A DNA stretch of 55,000 nt from Mesostigma viride (GCA_009746045.1 RPFO01000059.1:953928-1008927); one strand, 5' to 3'. Shown: positions 12,056 to 23,147, numbered from the stretch's first letter. Notes: generated by a model not told the origin, from the letters alone. Program-made: numbers and translations.

Positions 12056-12262
12056 GGATGTTACAAAGCCCAGGTCCTCTTGACTGGCCCAGGTCCTTAT
12101 GACTGGTATGATGTTTCGGCCCCTGTTGTGTGGCCTAGTTAGCTTAGAAACTGCAGATTCTTAGGTTAGCTAATGGCTTGGACGTGTGCCTAACACGCAT
12201 TTGTAATAAACATGTTTCTCTGGCAGCCCCTCACTCCAATGGAACTAAAGCAGCAATTGGAT
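12056..12262 (+). repeat. Block P of element E copy B, terminal copy
   Basis: This 207-bp block ends GCAATTGGAT at the border with the minisatellite. Confidence 0.8.
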
Positions 12263-15200
12263 GTACATGTGTGTGCAGTCGCCCCGTGCGTGCGCAGTGG
12301 ATGTACGTGTGTGGGTAGCCGTCCCTTGCGTGCGCGGTGGATCTACGTGCGCGGTGTGTGTACGTGTGAGTGCAGCCGGCCCCTTGCGTGCATGGTGTAT
12401 GTACATGTGTGTGCAGCCGCCCCTTCCGTGCATGGTGTGTGTACGTGTGTGTGCATGCAGCCGGCCCCTTGCGTGCATGGTGTATGTACACGTGAGTGCA
12501 GCCGGCCCTTGCGTGCGCGGTGTGTGTAAGTGTGCGTGCAGTCGCTCCTTGCGTGCATGGTGTGTGTACGTGTGTGTGCAGCCGCCCCTTGAGTGCGCGG
12601 TGTGTGTAAGTGTGCCTGCAGTCGCTCCTTGCGTGCATGGTGTGTGTACATGTGTGTGCAGCCGCCCCTTCCGTGCATGGTGTGTGTACGTGTGTGTGCA
12701 GCTGGCCCTTGCGTGCGCGGTGTATGTACGTTTGTGTGCAGCCGTCCCTTCCGTGCATGGTTAGTGTACATGTGTGTGCAGCCGCCCCTTGCGTGCATGG
12801 TGTATGTACATGTGAGTGCAGCCGGCCCTTGCGTACGCGGTGTATGTACGTGTGTGTGCACTCGCCCCTTGCGTGCGCGGTGGATGTACGTGTGTGCGCA
12901 CTCGCCCCTTGCGTGCATGGTGTATGTACACGTGAGTGCAGCCGGCCCTTGCGTGCGCGGTGTGTGTAAGTGTGCGTGAAGTCGCTCCTTGCGTGCATGG
13001 TGTGTGTACGTGTGTGTGCAGCCGCCCCTTGCGTGCGCGGTGGATGTACGTGTGTGTGCAGCCGCCCCTTGCGTGCGCGGTGGATGTACGTGTGTGTGCA
13101 CTCGCCCCTTGCGTGCGCGGTGGATGTACGTGTGTGTGCACTCGCCCCTTGCGTGCGCGGTGGATGTACGTGTGTGCAGGCGTCCCTTGCGTGCGTGGTG
13201 TATGTACATGTGAGTGCCGTCGCCCCAAGCGTGCATGGTGTGTGTACGTGTGTGTGCAGGCGTCCCTTGCGTGCGTGGTGTGTGTACATGTGAGTGCAGC
13301 CGGCCCTTGCGTGCGCGGTGGATGTACGTGTGTGTGCAGCCGCCCCTTGCGTGCATGGTGTGTGTACGTGTGTGTGCAGCCGCCCCTTGCGTGCGCGGTG
13401 TATGTACGTGTGTGTGCCGTCGCCCCAAGCGTGCATGGTGTGTGTACGTGTGTGTGCAGTTGCCCGTTGCGTGCGCGGTGGATGTACGTGTGTGTGCACT
13501 TGCCCCTTGCGTGCGCGGTGTGTGTGTAAGTGTGCGTGCACTCGCCCCTTGCGTGCATGGTGTATGTACATGTGAGTGCAGCCGGCCCCTTGCGTGCATG
13601 GTGTATGTACACGTGTGTGCAGCCGCCCCTTGCGTGCATGGTGTATGTACATGTGAGTGCAGCCGTCCCTTGCGTGCGCGGTGGATCTACGTGCGCGGTG
13701 TGTGTACCTGTGAGTGCAGCCGGCCCCTTGCGTGCATGGTGTATGTACATGTGTGTGCAGCCGCCCCTTCCGTGCATGGTGTGTGTACGTGTGTGTGCAT
13801 GCAGCCGGCCCCTTGCGTGCATGGTGTATGTACATGTGTGTGCATGCCGGCCCTTGCGTGCATGGTGTGTGTACGTGTGTGTGCAGCCGCCCCTTGCGTG
13901 CGCGGTGGATGTACGTGTGTGTGCAGCCGCCCCTTGCGTGCATGGTGTGTGTACGTGTGTGTGCAGCCGCCCCTGGCGTGCGCGGTGTATGTACGTGTGT
14001 GTGCATGCCGGCCCTTGCGTGCATGGTGTGTGTACGTGTGTGTGCAGCCGCCCCTTGCGTGCGCGGTGTATGTACATGTGAGTGCCGTCGCCCCAAGCGT
14101 GCATGGTGTGTGTACGTGTGTGTGCAGTTGCCCCTTGCGTGCGCGGTGTATGTACATGTGAGTGCAGCCGGCCCCTTGCGTGCGCGGTGTGTGTACGTGT
14201 GTGTGCAGTTGCCCCTTGCGTGCGCGGTGGATGTACGTGTGTGTGCAGGCGCCCCTTGCGTGCATGGTGTATGTACACGTGTGTGCAGCCGCCCCTTGCG
14301 TGCATGGTGTATGTACATGTGTGTGCAGCCGCCCCTTCCGTGCATGGTGTGTGTACGTGTGTGTGCAGCCGCCCCTTGCGTGCGCGGTGTATGTACATGT
14401 GAGTGCAGCCGGCCCCTTGCGTGCATGGTGTATGTACATGTGTGTGCAGCCGCCCCTTCCGTGCATGGTGTGTGTACGTGTGTGTGCAGCTGGCCCCTTG
14501 CGTGCATGGTGTATGTACATGTGTGTGCATGCCGGCCCTTGCGTGCATGGTGTGTGTACGTGTGTGTGCAGCCGCCCCTTGCGTGCGCGGTGGATGTACG
14601 TGTGTGTGCAGCCGCCCCTTGCGTGCATGGTGTGTGTACGTGTGTGTGCAGCCGCCCCTTGCGTGCGCGGTGTATGTACGTGTGTGTGCATGCCGGCCCT
14701 TGCGTGCATGGTCTGTGTACGTGTGTGTGCAGCCGCCCCTTGCGTGCGCGGTGTATGTACATGTGAGTGCCGTCGCCCCAAGCGTGCATGGTGTGTGTAC
14801 GTGTGTGTGCAGCCGGCCCTTGCGTGCATGGTGTGTGTACGTGTGTGTGCAGCCGCCCCTTGCGTGCGCGGTGGATGTACGTGTGTGTGCAGCCGCCCCT
14901 TGCGTGCATGGTGTGTGTACGTGTGTGTGCAGCCGCCCCTTGCGTGCGCGGTGTATGTACGTGTGTGTGCATGCCGGCCCTTGCGTGCATGGTGTGTGTA
15001 CGTGTGTGTGCAGCCGCCCCTTGCGTGCGCGGTGTATGTACATGTGAGTGCCGTCGCCCCAAGCGTGCATGGTGTGTGTACGTGTGTGTGCAGTTGCCTC
15101 TTGCGTGCGCGGTGGATGTACGTGTGTGTGCACTCGCCCCTTGCGTGCGCGGTGGATGTACGTGTGTGTGCACTCGCCCCTTGCGTGCGCGGTGGATGTA

Positions 15201-18200
15201 CGTGTGTGTGCAGGCGTCCCTTGCGTGCGTGGTGTATGTACATGTGAGTGCCGTCGCCCCAAGCGTGCATGGTGTGTGTACGTGTGTGTGCAGTTGCCCC
15301 TTGCGTGCATGGTGTGTGTACGTGTGTGTGCAGCCGCCCCTTGCGTGCGCGGTGTATGTACGTGTGTGTGCAGTCGCTCCTTGCGTGCATGGTGTGTGTA
15401 CGGGTGTGTGCATGCCGGCCCTTGCGTGCATGGTGTGTGTACGTGTGTGTGCATGCCGGCCCTTGCGTGCATGGTGTGTGTACGTGTGTGTGCAGTTGCC
15501 CCTTGCGTGCGCGGTGTATGTACATGTGAGTGCAGTCGCTCCTTGCGTGCGCGGTGTATGTACGTGTGTGTGCACTCGCCCCTTGCGTGCGCGGTGGATG
15601 TACGTGTGTGTGCACTCGCCCCTTGCGTGCGCGGTGGATGTACGTGTGTGTGCAGGCGTCCCTTGCGTGCGTGGTGTATGTACGTGTGTGTGCAGTTGCC
15701 CCAAGCGTGCATGGTGTGTGTACGTGTGTGTGCAGTTGCCCCTTGCGTGCATGGTGTGTGTACGTGTGTGTGCAGCCGCCCCTTGCGTGCGCGGTGTATG
15801 TACGTGTGAGTGCCGTCGCCCCAAGCGTGCATGGTGTGTGTACGTGTGTGTGCAGTTGCCCCTTGCGTGCATGGTGTGTGTACGTGTGTGTGCAGTTGCC
15901 CCTTGCGTGCATGGTGTGTGTACATGTGAGTGCAGTCGCTCCTTGCGTGCGCGGTGGATGTACGTGTGTGTGCAGGCGTCCCTTGCGTGCGTGGTGTATG
16001 TACATGTGAGTGCCGTCGCCCCAAGCGTGCATGGTGTGTGTACGTGTGTGTGCAGTTGCCCCTTGCGTGCGCGGTGGATGTACGTGACAGTGTGTGCAGG
16101 CGTCCCTTGCGTGCGCGGTGTGTGTGTAAGTGTGCGTGCAGCCGGCCCTTGCGTGCGCGGTGGATGTACGTGCATGGTGTATGTACATGTGAGTGCAGCC
16201 GGCCCCTTGCGTGCATGGTGTATGTACATGTGTGTGCAGCCGCCCCTTGCGTGCATGGTGTGTGTACGTGTGTGTGCAGCCGCCCCTTGCGTGCGCGGTG
16301 TGTGTACGTGTGTGTGCAGCCGCCCCTTGCATGCGCGGTGTATTTACACGTGTGTGCAGCCGCCCCTTGCGTGCATGGTGTATGTACATGTGAGTGCAGC
16401 CGGCCCCTTGCGTGCATGGTGTATGTACATGTGTGTGCAGCCGCCCCTTGCGTGCATGGTGTGTGTACGTGTGTGTGCAGCCGCCCCTTGCGTGCGCGGT
16501 GTATGTACATGTGAGTGCCGTCGCCCCAAGCGTGCATGGTGTGTGTACGTGTGTGTGCAGCCGGCCCTTGCGTGCATGGTGGATGTACGTGTGTGTGCAG
16601 GCGTCCCTTGCGTGCGCGGTGTGTGTGTAAGTGTGCGTGCACTCGCCCCTTGCGTGCATGGTGTATGTACATGTGTGTGCAGCCGCCCCTTGCGTGCATG
16701 GTGTATGTATACATGTGAGTGCAGCCGGCCCCTTGCGTGCATGGTGTATCTACATGTGTGTGCAGCCGCCCCTTGCGTGCATGGTGTGTGTACGTGTGTG
16801 TGCAGCCGCCCCTTGCGTGCGCGGTGTATGTACATGTGAGTGCCGTCGCCCCAAGCGTGCATGGTGTGTGTACGTGTGTGTGCAGCCGGCCCTTGCGTGC
16901 ATGGTGGATGTACGTGTGTGTGCAGGCGTCCCTTGCGTGCGCGGTGTGTGTGTAAGTGTGCGTGCACTCGCCCCTTGCGTGCATGGTGTATGTACATGTG
17001 TGTGCAGCCGCCCCTTGCGTGCATGGTGTATGTATACATGTGAGTGCAGCCGGCCCCTTGCGTGCATGGTGTATGTACATGTGAGTGCAGCCGCCCCTTG
17101 CGTGCGCGGTGTATGTACATGTGAGTGCCGTCGCCCCAAGCGTGCATGGTGTGTGTACGTGTGTGTGCAGTTGCCCCTTGCGTGCGCGGTGGATGTACGT
17201 GTGTGTGCACTCGCCCCTTGCGTGCACGGTGGATGTACGTGTGTGTGCACTCGCCCCTTGCGTGCGCGGTGGATGTACGTGTGTGTGCAGGCGTCCCTTG
17301 CGTGCGTGGTGTATGTACATGTGAGTGCCGTCGCCCCAAGCGTGCATGGTGTGTGTACGTGTGTGTGCAGTTGCCCCTTGCGTGCATGGTGTGTGTACGT
17401 GTGTGTGCAGCCGCCCCTTGCGTGCGCGGTGTATGTACGTGTGTGTGCAGTCGCTCCTTGCGTGCATGGTGTGTGTACGGGTGTGTGCATGCCGGCCCTT
17501 GCGTGCATGGTGTGTGTACGTGTGTGTGCATGCCGGCCCTTGCGTGCATGGTGTGTGTACGTGTGTGTGCAGTTGCCCCTTGCGTGCGCGGTGTATGTAC
17601 ATGTGAGTGCAGTCGCTCCTTGCGTGCGCGGTGTATGTACGTGTGTGTGCACTCGCCCCTTGCGTGCGCGGTGGATGTACGTGTGTGTGCACTCGCCCCT
17701 TGCGTGCGCGGTGGATGTACGTGTGTGTGCAGGCGTCCCTTGCGTGCGTGGTGTATGTACGTGTGTGTGCAGTTGCCCCAAGCGTGCATGGTGTGTGTAC
17801 GTGTGTGTGCAGTTGCCCCTTGCGTGCATGGTGTGTGTACGTGTGTGTGCAGCCGCCCCTTGCGTGCGCGGTGTATGTACGTGTGTGTGCAGGCGTCCCT
17901 TGCGTGCGTGGTGTATGTACGTGTGTGTGCAGCCGGCCCTTGCGTGCATGGTGTGTGTACGTGTGTGTGCAGTTGCCCCTTGCGTGCATGGTGTGTGTAC
18001 ATGTGAGTGCAGTCGCTCCTTGCGTGCGCGGTGGATGTACGTGTGTGTGCACTTGCCCCTTGCGTGCGCGATGGATGTACGTGTGTGTGCAGCCGGCCCT
18101 TGCGTGCATGGTGGATGTACATGTGAGTGCAGCCGGCCCTTGCGTGCGCGGTGGATGTACGTGTGTGTGCAGCCGCCCCTTGCGTGCATGGTGTGTGTAC

Positions 18201-19504
18201 GTGTGTGTGCAGCCGCCCCTTGCGTGCGCGGTGTATGTACGTGTGTGTGCATGCCGGCCCTTGCGTGCATGGTGTGTGTACGTGTGTGTGCAGCCGCCCC
18301 TTGCGTGCGCGGTGTATGTACATGTGAGTGCCGTCGCCCCAAGCGTGCATGGTGTGTGTACGTGTGTGTGCAGTTGCCCCTTGCGTGCGCGGTGGATGTA
18401 CGTGTGTGTGCAGCCGGCCCTTGCGTGCCTGGTGGATGTACGTGTGTGTGCAGGCGTCCCTTGCGTGCGCGGTGTGTGTGTAAGTGTGCGTGCACTCGCC
18501 CCTTGCGTGCGCGGTGGATGTACGTGACAGTGTGTGCAGGCGTCCCTTGCGTGCGCGGTGGATGTACGTGTGTGTGCACTTGCCCCTTGCGTGCGCGATG
18601 GATGTACGTGTGTGTGCACTCGCCCCTTGCGTGCGCGGTGGATGTACGTGTGTGCAGGCGTCCCTTGCGTGCGTGGTGTATGTACATGTGAGTGCCGTCG
18701 CCCCAAGCGTGCATGGTGTGTGTACGTGTGTGTGCAGGCGTCCCTTGCGTGCGTGGTGTGTGTACATGTGAGTGCAGCCGGCCCTTGCGTGCGCGGTGGA
18801 TGTACGTGTGTGTGCAGCCGCCCCTTGCGTGCATGGTGTGTGTACGTGTGTGTGCAGCCGCCCCTTGCGTGCGCGGTGTATGTACGTGTGTGTGCCGTCG
18901 CCCCAAGCGTGCATGGTGTGTGTACGTGTGTGTGCAGTTGCCCCTTGCGTGCGCGGTGGATGTACGTGTGTGTGCACTTGCCCCTTGCGTGCGCGGTGTG
19001 TGTGTAAGTGTGCGTGCACTCGCCCCTTGCGTGCATGGTGTATGTACATGTGAGTGCAGCCGGCCCCTTGCGTGCATGGTGTATGTACACGTGTGTGCAG
19101 CCGCCCCTTGCGTGCATGGTGTATGTACATGTGAGTGCAGCCGTCCCTTGCGTGCGCGGTGGATCTACGTGCGCGGTGTGTGTACGTGTGAGTGCAGCCG
19201 GCCCCTTGCGTGCATGGTGTATGTACATGTGTGTGCAGCCGCCCCTTCCGTGCATGGTGTGTGTACGTGTGTGTGCATGCAGCCGGCCCCTTGCGTGCAT
19301 GGTGTATGTACATGTGTGTGCATGCCGGCCCTTGCGTGCATGGTGTGTGTACGTGTGTGTGCAGCCGCCCCTTGCGTGCGCGGTGGATGTACGTGTGTGT
19401 GCAGCCGCCCCTTGCGTGCATGGTGTGTGTACGTGTGTGTGCAGCCGCCCCTGGCGTGCGCGGTGTATGTACGTGTGTGTGCATGCCGGCCCTTGCGTGC
19501 ATGG
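12263..19504 (+). repeat. 40-bp minisatellite block 2 (about 181 units)
   Basis: It has the same 40-bp unit family as block 1, and its first 4.6 kb duplicates block 1. It also contains internal repeats: the stretch beginning near 13188 recurs near 18659 (offset about 5471), and the stretch beginning near 15248 recurs near 17325 (offset about 2077). It ends in CATGG (19500-19504), the target duplication of the Copia-like element. Confidence 0.95.
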
Positions 19505-19987
19505 AGTTAGTAAATGGGAATGAACGACGTGATATATTGCTTGAGAACACTGTATGCTGTGAGCAATGAATTGCTTGGTTCATTAGAAAATAGGTTTACC
19601 CTTTATCAACGTTCCTCTCACTGGCTGCGCCGCCAGTGACCGTTGGGTGCAGACCGTTGGCCCGAGGCCGCACGATGACAGGTCGCAGTCTAGTCACTGC
19701 ATCGTGTGATCACAGATCAATGCACGCTGCAGTACGGTCCCTATCTAGGATACTCTAGTACCGTCCAATGACAGGACACTACGTATGCTGGGTACTGACA
19801 TCTGTCACGTACCCCAGTACCCAAAGTACCTATCTAGGGAAACGTATGCGACTCGACTAGCATTCCTATCTGCATAGCCCACGTGGTATTTATATTCACA
19901 TACCAACGTAGGTTTACAAGGCTTATTCATACGTTGTATTCACAATGCCTTTGAGACTTAGTCTACAGCAAAGCATGGAGACTAACT
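19505..19987 (-). repeat. LTR of the Copia-like element (3' LTR in coding orientation), 483 bp
   Basis: It is a direct repeat of 25521-26003. I found two substitutions (GGTCGCAG versus GGTAGCAG; AGTACCGTCC versus AGTACTGTCC). The ends AGTTAGT and ACTAACT are a 7-bp inverted repeat. Confidence 0.93.
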
Positions 19988-20088
19988 CCAGTATTGTTTT
20001 ATTATTTATTTCTTAATGCAGGTCTGCACCCCCAACATTATTGTTATTGTTTTTAAGTTGATTAGGGGTACAAAAGAGACATGGCTGG

Positions 20089-20210
20089 TTGAGCCAGGTT
20101 GGTTACAGCTGGCTGTTCTGGCCAGGTGTTATATTGCACATTAAATAAGGTGTACACAGCTGGCTGGTTTGGCCAGTTATTGGAGCACACATTAAGTAAG
20201 TGTATACAAA
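20089..20210. repeat. Two-copy tandem repeat of about 60 bp in the element's 3' non-coding region
   Basis: The elements AGCTGGCTG, TGGCCAG and GCACATTAA recur twice in the same order. They lie between the RNase H frame and the left LTR. No gene is seen in 19988-20360. Confidence 0.5.
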
Positions 20211-20361
20211 GCTTGTGTCCTCAAGCTGCAAATGGATACAAATCTGACCTAGCCAGCACTCACACCCCACAACGAATGTGTTGAATTTTATGGCGCCCAG
20301 CAGCTATCGCTGTGGTAAGGGGGTGTGGTGGTTGTGTACTGTGCTATGGCCAGTCATTTAT

Positions 20362-20706
20362 TCAAACACTGACTCTGATATCATAGGGGTTCATGTTCTG
20401 AAAGAGGAGCTGGTACTGTTGGCCAGCAGCATCCCGCAGCTTCGTTAGAGCGTCTGCTGGGTTGTCCTCATCATCCACATGAGTCCAGCTGGAAAAATAG
20501 GTGGCCTCCTGTTTGAGGATCACCCAATCCAAGTCAGTGTGGACAGCAGCAGAAACAGATTTCTTGGTTAGAAAACTGATCACTGAAAAGCTGTCAGTGT
20601 AGAGATGTGAGATACATTGCATGTGCTGCCTGCCTGGGTTTGTAGCCAGGTGAGCATGTGCTGCAGGGAACGAGCATGCAATGCAGCAGACACCACAGCA
20701 CGACAT
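20362..20706 (-). CDS. RNase H C-terminal part of the Copia-like pol
   Basis: This frame carries the end of a Copia-type RNase H. A catalytic-type Asp lies in YTDSFSV, followed by a THVDDEDNPADALTK segment in which ADALTK is the family's hallmark C-terminal motif. Only the part from about residue 31 onward belongs to the real product; the N-terminal residues are an out-of-frame read of the previous part. The upstream half of RNase H is in another frame (20580-21134), so a one-base shift near 20610 separates them. It forms the 3' end of pol, about 375 bp before the 3' LTR. Confidence 0.75.
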   Translation of the reverse strand: MSCCGVCCIACSFPAAHAHLATNPGRQHMQCISHLYTDSFSVISFLTKKSVSAAVHTDLDWVILKQEATYFSSWTHVDDEDNPADALTKLRDAAGQQYQLLFQNMNPYDIRVSV

Positions 20707-21134
20707 TCAGCTGAGTTGCTGCTGCCAGGTTTTCTGCGGTGTAGCCTGCTGTACCAGGAAGTGAGGGACATGTAATCTGACCTGTTGGTGAGAAAAAACA
20801 GCCCTGATTCCCGTGCCCCCATCTGATTGATTGTTCTGCTCTCCATGGAGCTGTCCATGACACATTGGATGTGGATGTCTTCCATCAGATTCAGGCCATG
20901 GAGGATGAGGGGGGGACAGTCATTGACCAACTTCCTGATGTGACTGCATTTTATCTTGACTAGAACATCATGGGTGACCCTGCTGATGACAGCTAAGGGA
21001 GCCCCACAGATGGCTGACCACCACCCCAGTTTGCCCTGAACAGTGGCACACATGTGTAAGGGGAGGTAGTTGTCCTGCAGCAGATCTAGACAATCTTGGA
21101 TATATTCTGCAGGAGGGAGAGAGAGCAGACCCAC
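20580..21134 (-). CDS. RT thumb/connection and RNase H N-terminal part of the Copia-like pol
   Basis: It contains the RNase H start, with an Asp in CVMDSSMES (residue 94) and a Glu in NSAECRAV (residue 143), spaced as in Copia RNase H. Before these are the RT C-terminal and connection residues (KLGWWSAICGAP...). The preceding RT core is in another frame. The switch lies near 21110-21134, next to a CT dinucleotide run on the coding strand, a plausible slippage or sequencing-indel site. The first residue shown is not a biological start. Confidence 0.75.
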   Translation of the reverse strand: MGLLSLPPAEYIQDCLDLLQDNYLPLHMCATVQGKLGWWSAICGAPLAVISRVTHDVLVKIKCSHIRKLVNDCPPLILHGLNLMEDIHIQCVMDSSMESRTINQMGARESGLFFLTNRSDYMSLTSWYSRLHRRKPGSSNSAECRAVVSAALHARSLQHMLTWLQTQAGSTCNVSHISTLTAFQ

Positions 21135-21766
21135 TGATCTGGCTGCCTATGCAGCTGCAACATGATGCCACAGAACTGGATGGGGGTTGTGCTCAATTCC
21201 ACCTGTTTGCCAATCTCATATGATTCCTGGACCTGCTGAATAAATGTTTCCACCTCAGCTCTAGGCCCACAAATGAGTTGGTCATCTCCATGCCACACAA
21301 AGAGCAGCAGTCCAGAGGGGGTGGGTACAACAAAAAAGCATGGGTCCAGGTCATCATACGTGGCCTTGAGCTTTTTGAATACTTCCTCTGCTGAGTCTCT
21401 GAAAATTTTGGGGGCACTGACAAGCCCTTCCACCCCAATGTTGATGATAAGGTGGGGCTCATCAATGTAAGGTTTCCACACAGCTGGGGTGTCTACCACG
21501 TACACCTTCCCTTTCCACACAGATTCAGCCTTTTCTGGGTCCCCCCTGAGGAAGGCCCTTTTAATATCAGTGGCTTTGCAGACATAGTCTTGGCCTGCAT
21601 TGAGGTTGTGGAGGAATAGGGAGAGCATGATCCTGAGTGAGGTTTGTTGCAGCCCAGGTGTGTAGGTTTCCCCTTTGGCAGTGTGGATGTCCCCTTTAAT
21701 TCTGTGACACATGGTCTGGCATGGAAGATTGGGGAGCCCACTTTTTGGGTTTTTGTTTGAGAACAA
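21086..21766 (-). CDS. Reverse transcriptase core of the Copia-like pol
   Basis: It has the Copia-type RT segment TDIKRAFLRGD (catalytic Asp near residue 67). The catalytic pair lies in VWHGDDQLICG (residues 161-162), where Copia elements usually have YVDD. The WHGDD form keeps both aspartates but changes the two preceding residues, which is unusual. The product copies element RNA into DNA inside virus-like particles. The N-terminal join to the protease frame lies near 21720-21750 and needs a frame change. The C-terminal join lies near 21120. Confidence 0.85.
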   Translation of the reverse strand: MFSNKNPKSGLPNLPCQTMCHRIKGDIHTAKGETYTPGLQQTSLRIMLSLFLHNLNAGQDYVCKATDIKRAFLRGDPEKAESVWKGKVYVVDTPAVWKPYIDEPHLIINIGVEGLVSAPKIFRDSAEEVFKKLKATYDDLDPCFFVVPTPSGLLLFVWHGDDQLICGPRAEVETFIQQVQESYEIGKQVELSTTPIQFCGIMLQLHRQPDQWVCSLSLLQNISKIV

Positions 21767-23147
21767 ATTTTAATCTGAGCTTTTTGGCTCCCTCTGGCAC
21801 GTCCCATGAAGGGGTGACAGGAGGTTTGTATTGAGGGTTTTTGGGGTTGGGCAGGACCCATTCCTGCCTGGCTTGGTGGACAATGGCCATCAGCCACTTG
21901 GTAAACCCTTTTTGTGTTTTGCATTCTTGTATGACGTGGGAGATTTGGTGGGGTGAGTGCATGGCTATGTCCCACTTACCCAGCCCAAAGGCTGAGGGAT
22001 GGAGGAACTGGCTGTGCACTAACTTGTCCAAATCAGGGATCTCCCCTGGTGCATACTGAGTGTTGACTGCCTTGATGACAGCATCCATACCAGGGACAAT
22101 ACTGGAGAGAGGGATTTTAAAGTGGTCCAGAGGAACTGCACCCACCCCTGTGACACTGAGCTCATTAGCTGAGATAAGCACCCCAGGATAGGATACAAAA
22201 GGTTCCCCCAACAAGGTGTTACCAGAGTACCCCTCCACCACCTGGAAGGGTGTCTGAATACCAAGTATAGGGAGCATCACCTGTCCCACTACATCCAGTG
22301 AGCTTTGGCCTGAGAAATCCTGCACCCGTGCCCAAAATGAAGGTGCAATCTCAAGACCAGGGATGGCTTGTGCACTGATCACACTGACCTGTGCCTGAGT
22401 GTCTATTGCCAGGGTCCAGGGGTCCTGACTAGTGCACACAGCTGAGACTTTTGCCAACCCTTCGGCCACAGCAGCTTGTTGCTTATGTGACCTGTGTAAT
22501 GCTTGCAAGGCGACTGCCAATCTTGACCTCAGAGCGGGAGGGTTGGCAGACAATTTGGTGCCTTGGGGCTGAGCTAATGCTTCCAACCCAGCTACCTCGT
22601 GCCTGGTTAAGCAATCCCCAGGTTGTGAAGTGGGCCTGGCTTCACTGAGGGTGGAAGGGTTCACAGAGGGTGCTGTGGTGCTGTCAACAGCAGTAATTGG
22701 TGGCTCAGGGCTACTGCTGGGCATGCTGGAGTTGCCAGATAGAAGTAGTGAGTCCATGCTTAAAGACTCTTCCCCAGGCACGTCTGCCATGGGAGAATAA
22801 TACTTCTTAATTCTATGACAGCTCACCCTGTGACGCTTCCCATTGATATTGTGCTTGACCTCCACGGTCTTGCTGTTTTTGGTAAATCCACGGATGGTAA
22901 CTGGACCTAGCCAAGTTCCAACCTTACCAAAGCTGTTTTCCTTGTAATAGAGAACTTGATCACCTTTTTGGAATACTGGCCTGGGATGGGTTTTATCTTT
23001 TTCTGCCAGTTTTGCTGAGGTTTGTGCACGTGCAGTGTTGTACAGTGCTATCACCTCTGGGGGATATACACCTGCCTGCAGGCCTGCTGGGATTACTTCA
23101 CCCCACTTGGCATGCAAGACAGGTCTCATGTTTAGGGTTGTGCACAT
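21696..23147 (-). CDS. Integrase C-terminal domain, aspartic-protease-like domain and RT start
   Basis: This is a single 483-codon frame. Residues 58-117 resemble an integrase C-terminal SH3-like fold (KGDQVLYYKE...GPVTIRGF...RHRVSCHRIKKYY). Residues 118-230 are a Ser/Pro/Thr-rich linker. Residues 244-320 look like a retropepsin: IDTQAQVSVIS (Asp 249; the usual third residue Gly is Gln) and, after about 60 residues, a TLLGEPFV segment typical of the second retropepsin motif. From about residue 440 the RT N-terminus begins (PSWDVPEGAKKLRLKFVLK). The protease thus lies after the integrase, unlike Copia (PR-IN-RT) or Gypsy (PR-RT-IN) order. DTQA instead of DTGA/DSGA makes activity doubtful. Confidence 0.75.
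   Translation of the reverse strand: MCTTLNMRPVLHAKWGEVIPAGLQAGVYPPEVIALYNTARAQTSAKLAEKDKTHPRPVFQKGDQVLYYKENSFGKVGTWLGPVTIRGFTKNSKTVEVKHNINGKRHRVSCHRIKKYYSPMADVPGEESLSMDSLLLSGNSSMPSSSPEPPITAVDSTTAPSVNPSTLSEARPTSQPGDCLTRHEVAGLEALAQPQGTKLSANPPALRSRLAVALQALHRSHKQQAAVAEGLAKVSAVCTSQDPWTLAIDTQAQVSVISAQAIPGLEIAPSFWARVQDFSGQSSLDVVGQVMLPILGIQTPFQVVEGYSGNTLLGEPFVSYPGVLISANELSVTGVGAVPLDHFKIPLSSIVPGMDAVIKAVNTQYAPGEIPDLDKLVHSQFLHPSAFGLGKWDIAMHSPHQISHVIQECKTQKGFTKWLMAIVHQARQEWVLPNPKNPQYKPPVTPSWDVPEGAKKLRLKFVLKQKPKKWAPQSSMPDHVSQN

Larger units (their letters stand above)
7577..12262 (+). mobile_element. Element E, copy B, carrying a nested LTR element
   Basis: It starts TTTGTGAGCTCACG and ends GCAATTGGAT. 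Its own sequence is 7577-8072 plus 10741-12262; the rest is the nested LTR element 8073-10740. The flanks GGTGTAT and GTACATG join directly to give the minisatellite consensus, so there is no target-site duplication. The arrangement is Q, about 950 bp of body, P, then a short second unit of Q, a 30-bp linker and P: a full unit joined head-to-tail to an internally deleted unit. Each end has a short palindrome (GTGAGCTCAC; CCAAT...ATTGG). No protein is recognised, so it is probably non-autonomous. Confidence 0.7.
10018..16878 (+). repeat. Segmental duplication, copy 2 (partner 521-7384)
   Basis: See the partner copy. The offset drifts only from 9497 to 9494 over the pair, reflecting a few single-base length differences in G runs and one in the LTR. 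Confidence 0.8.

Noticed and set aside
7577-12262. Element E as a Helitron
   Set aside because: There is no TC start, no CTRR end and insertion is not between A and T; only the lack of duplication and the tandem form are shared.
2737-19300. Very long open frames (up to 2179 codons) rich in HTH/THTYTH or VCVQPPLACA repeats in the 40-bp minisatellite
   Set aside because: They exist on both strands and in several frames at once because the 40-bp unit lacks stops in most frames; they start and end at unit variants, have no domain, and the unit length is not a multiple of three.
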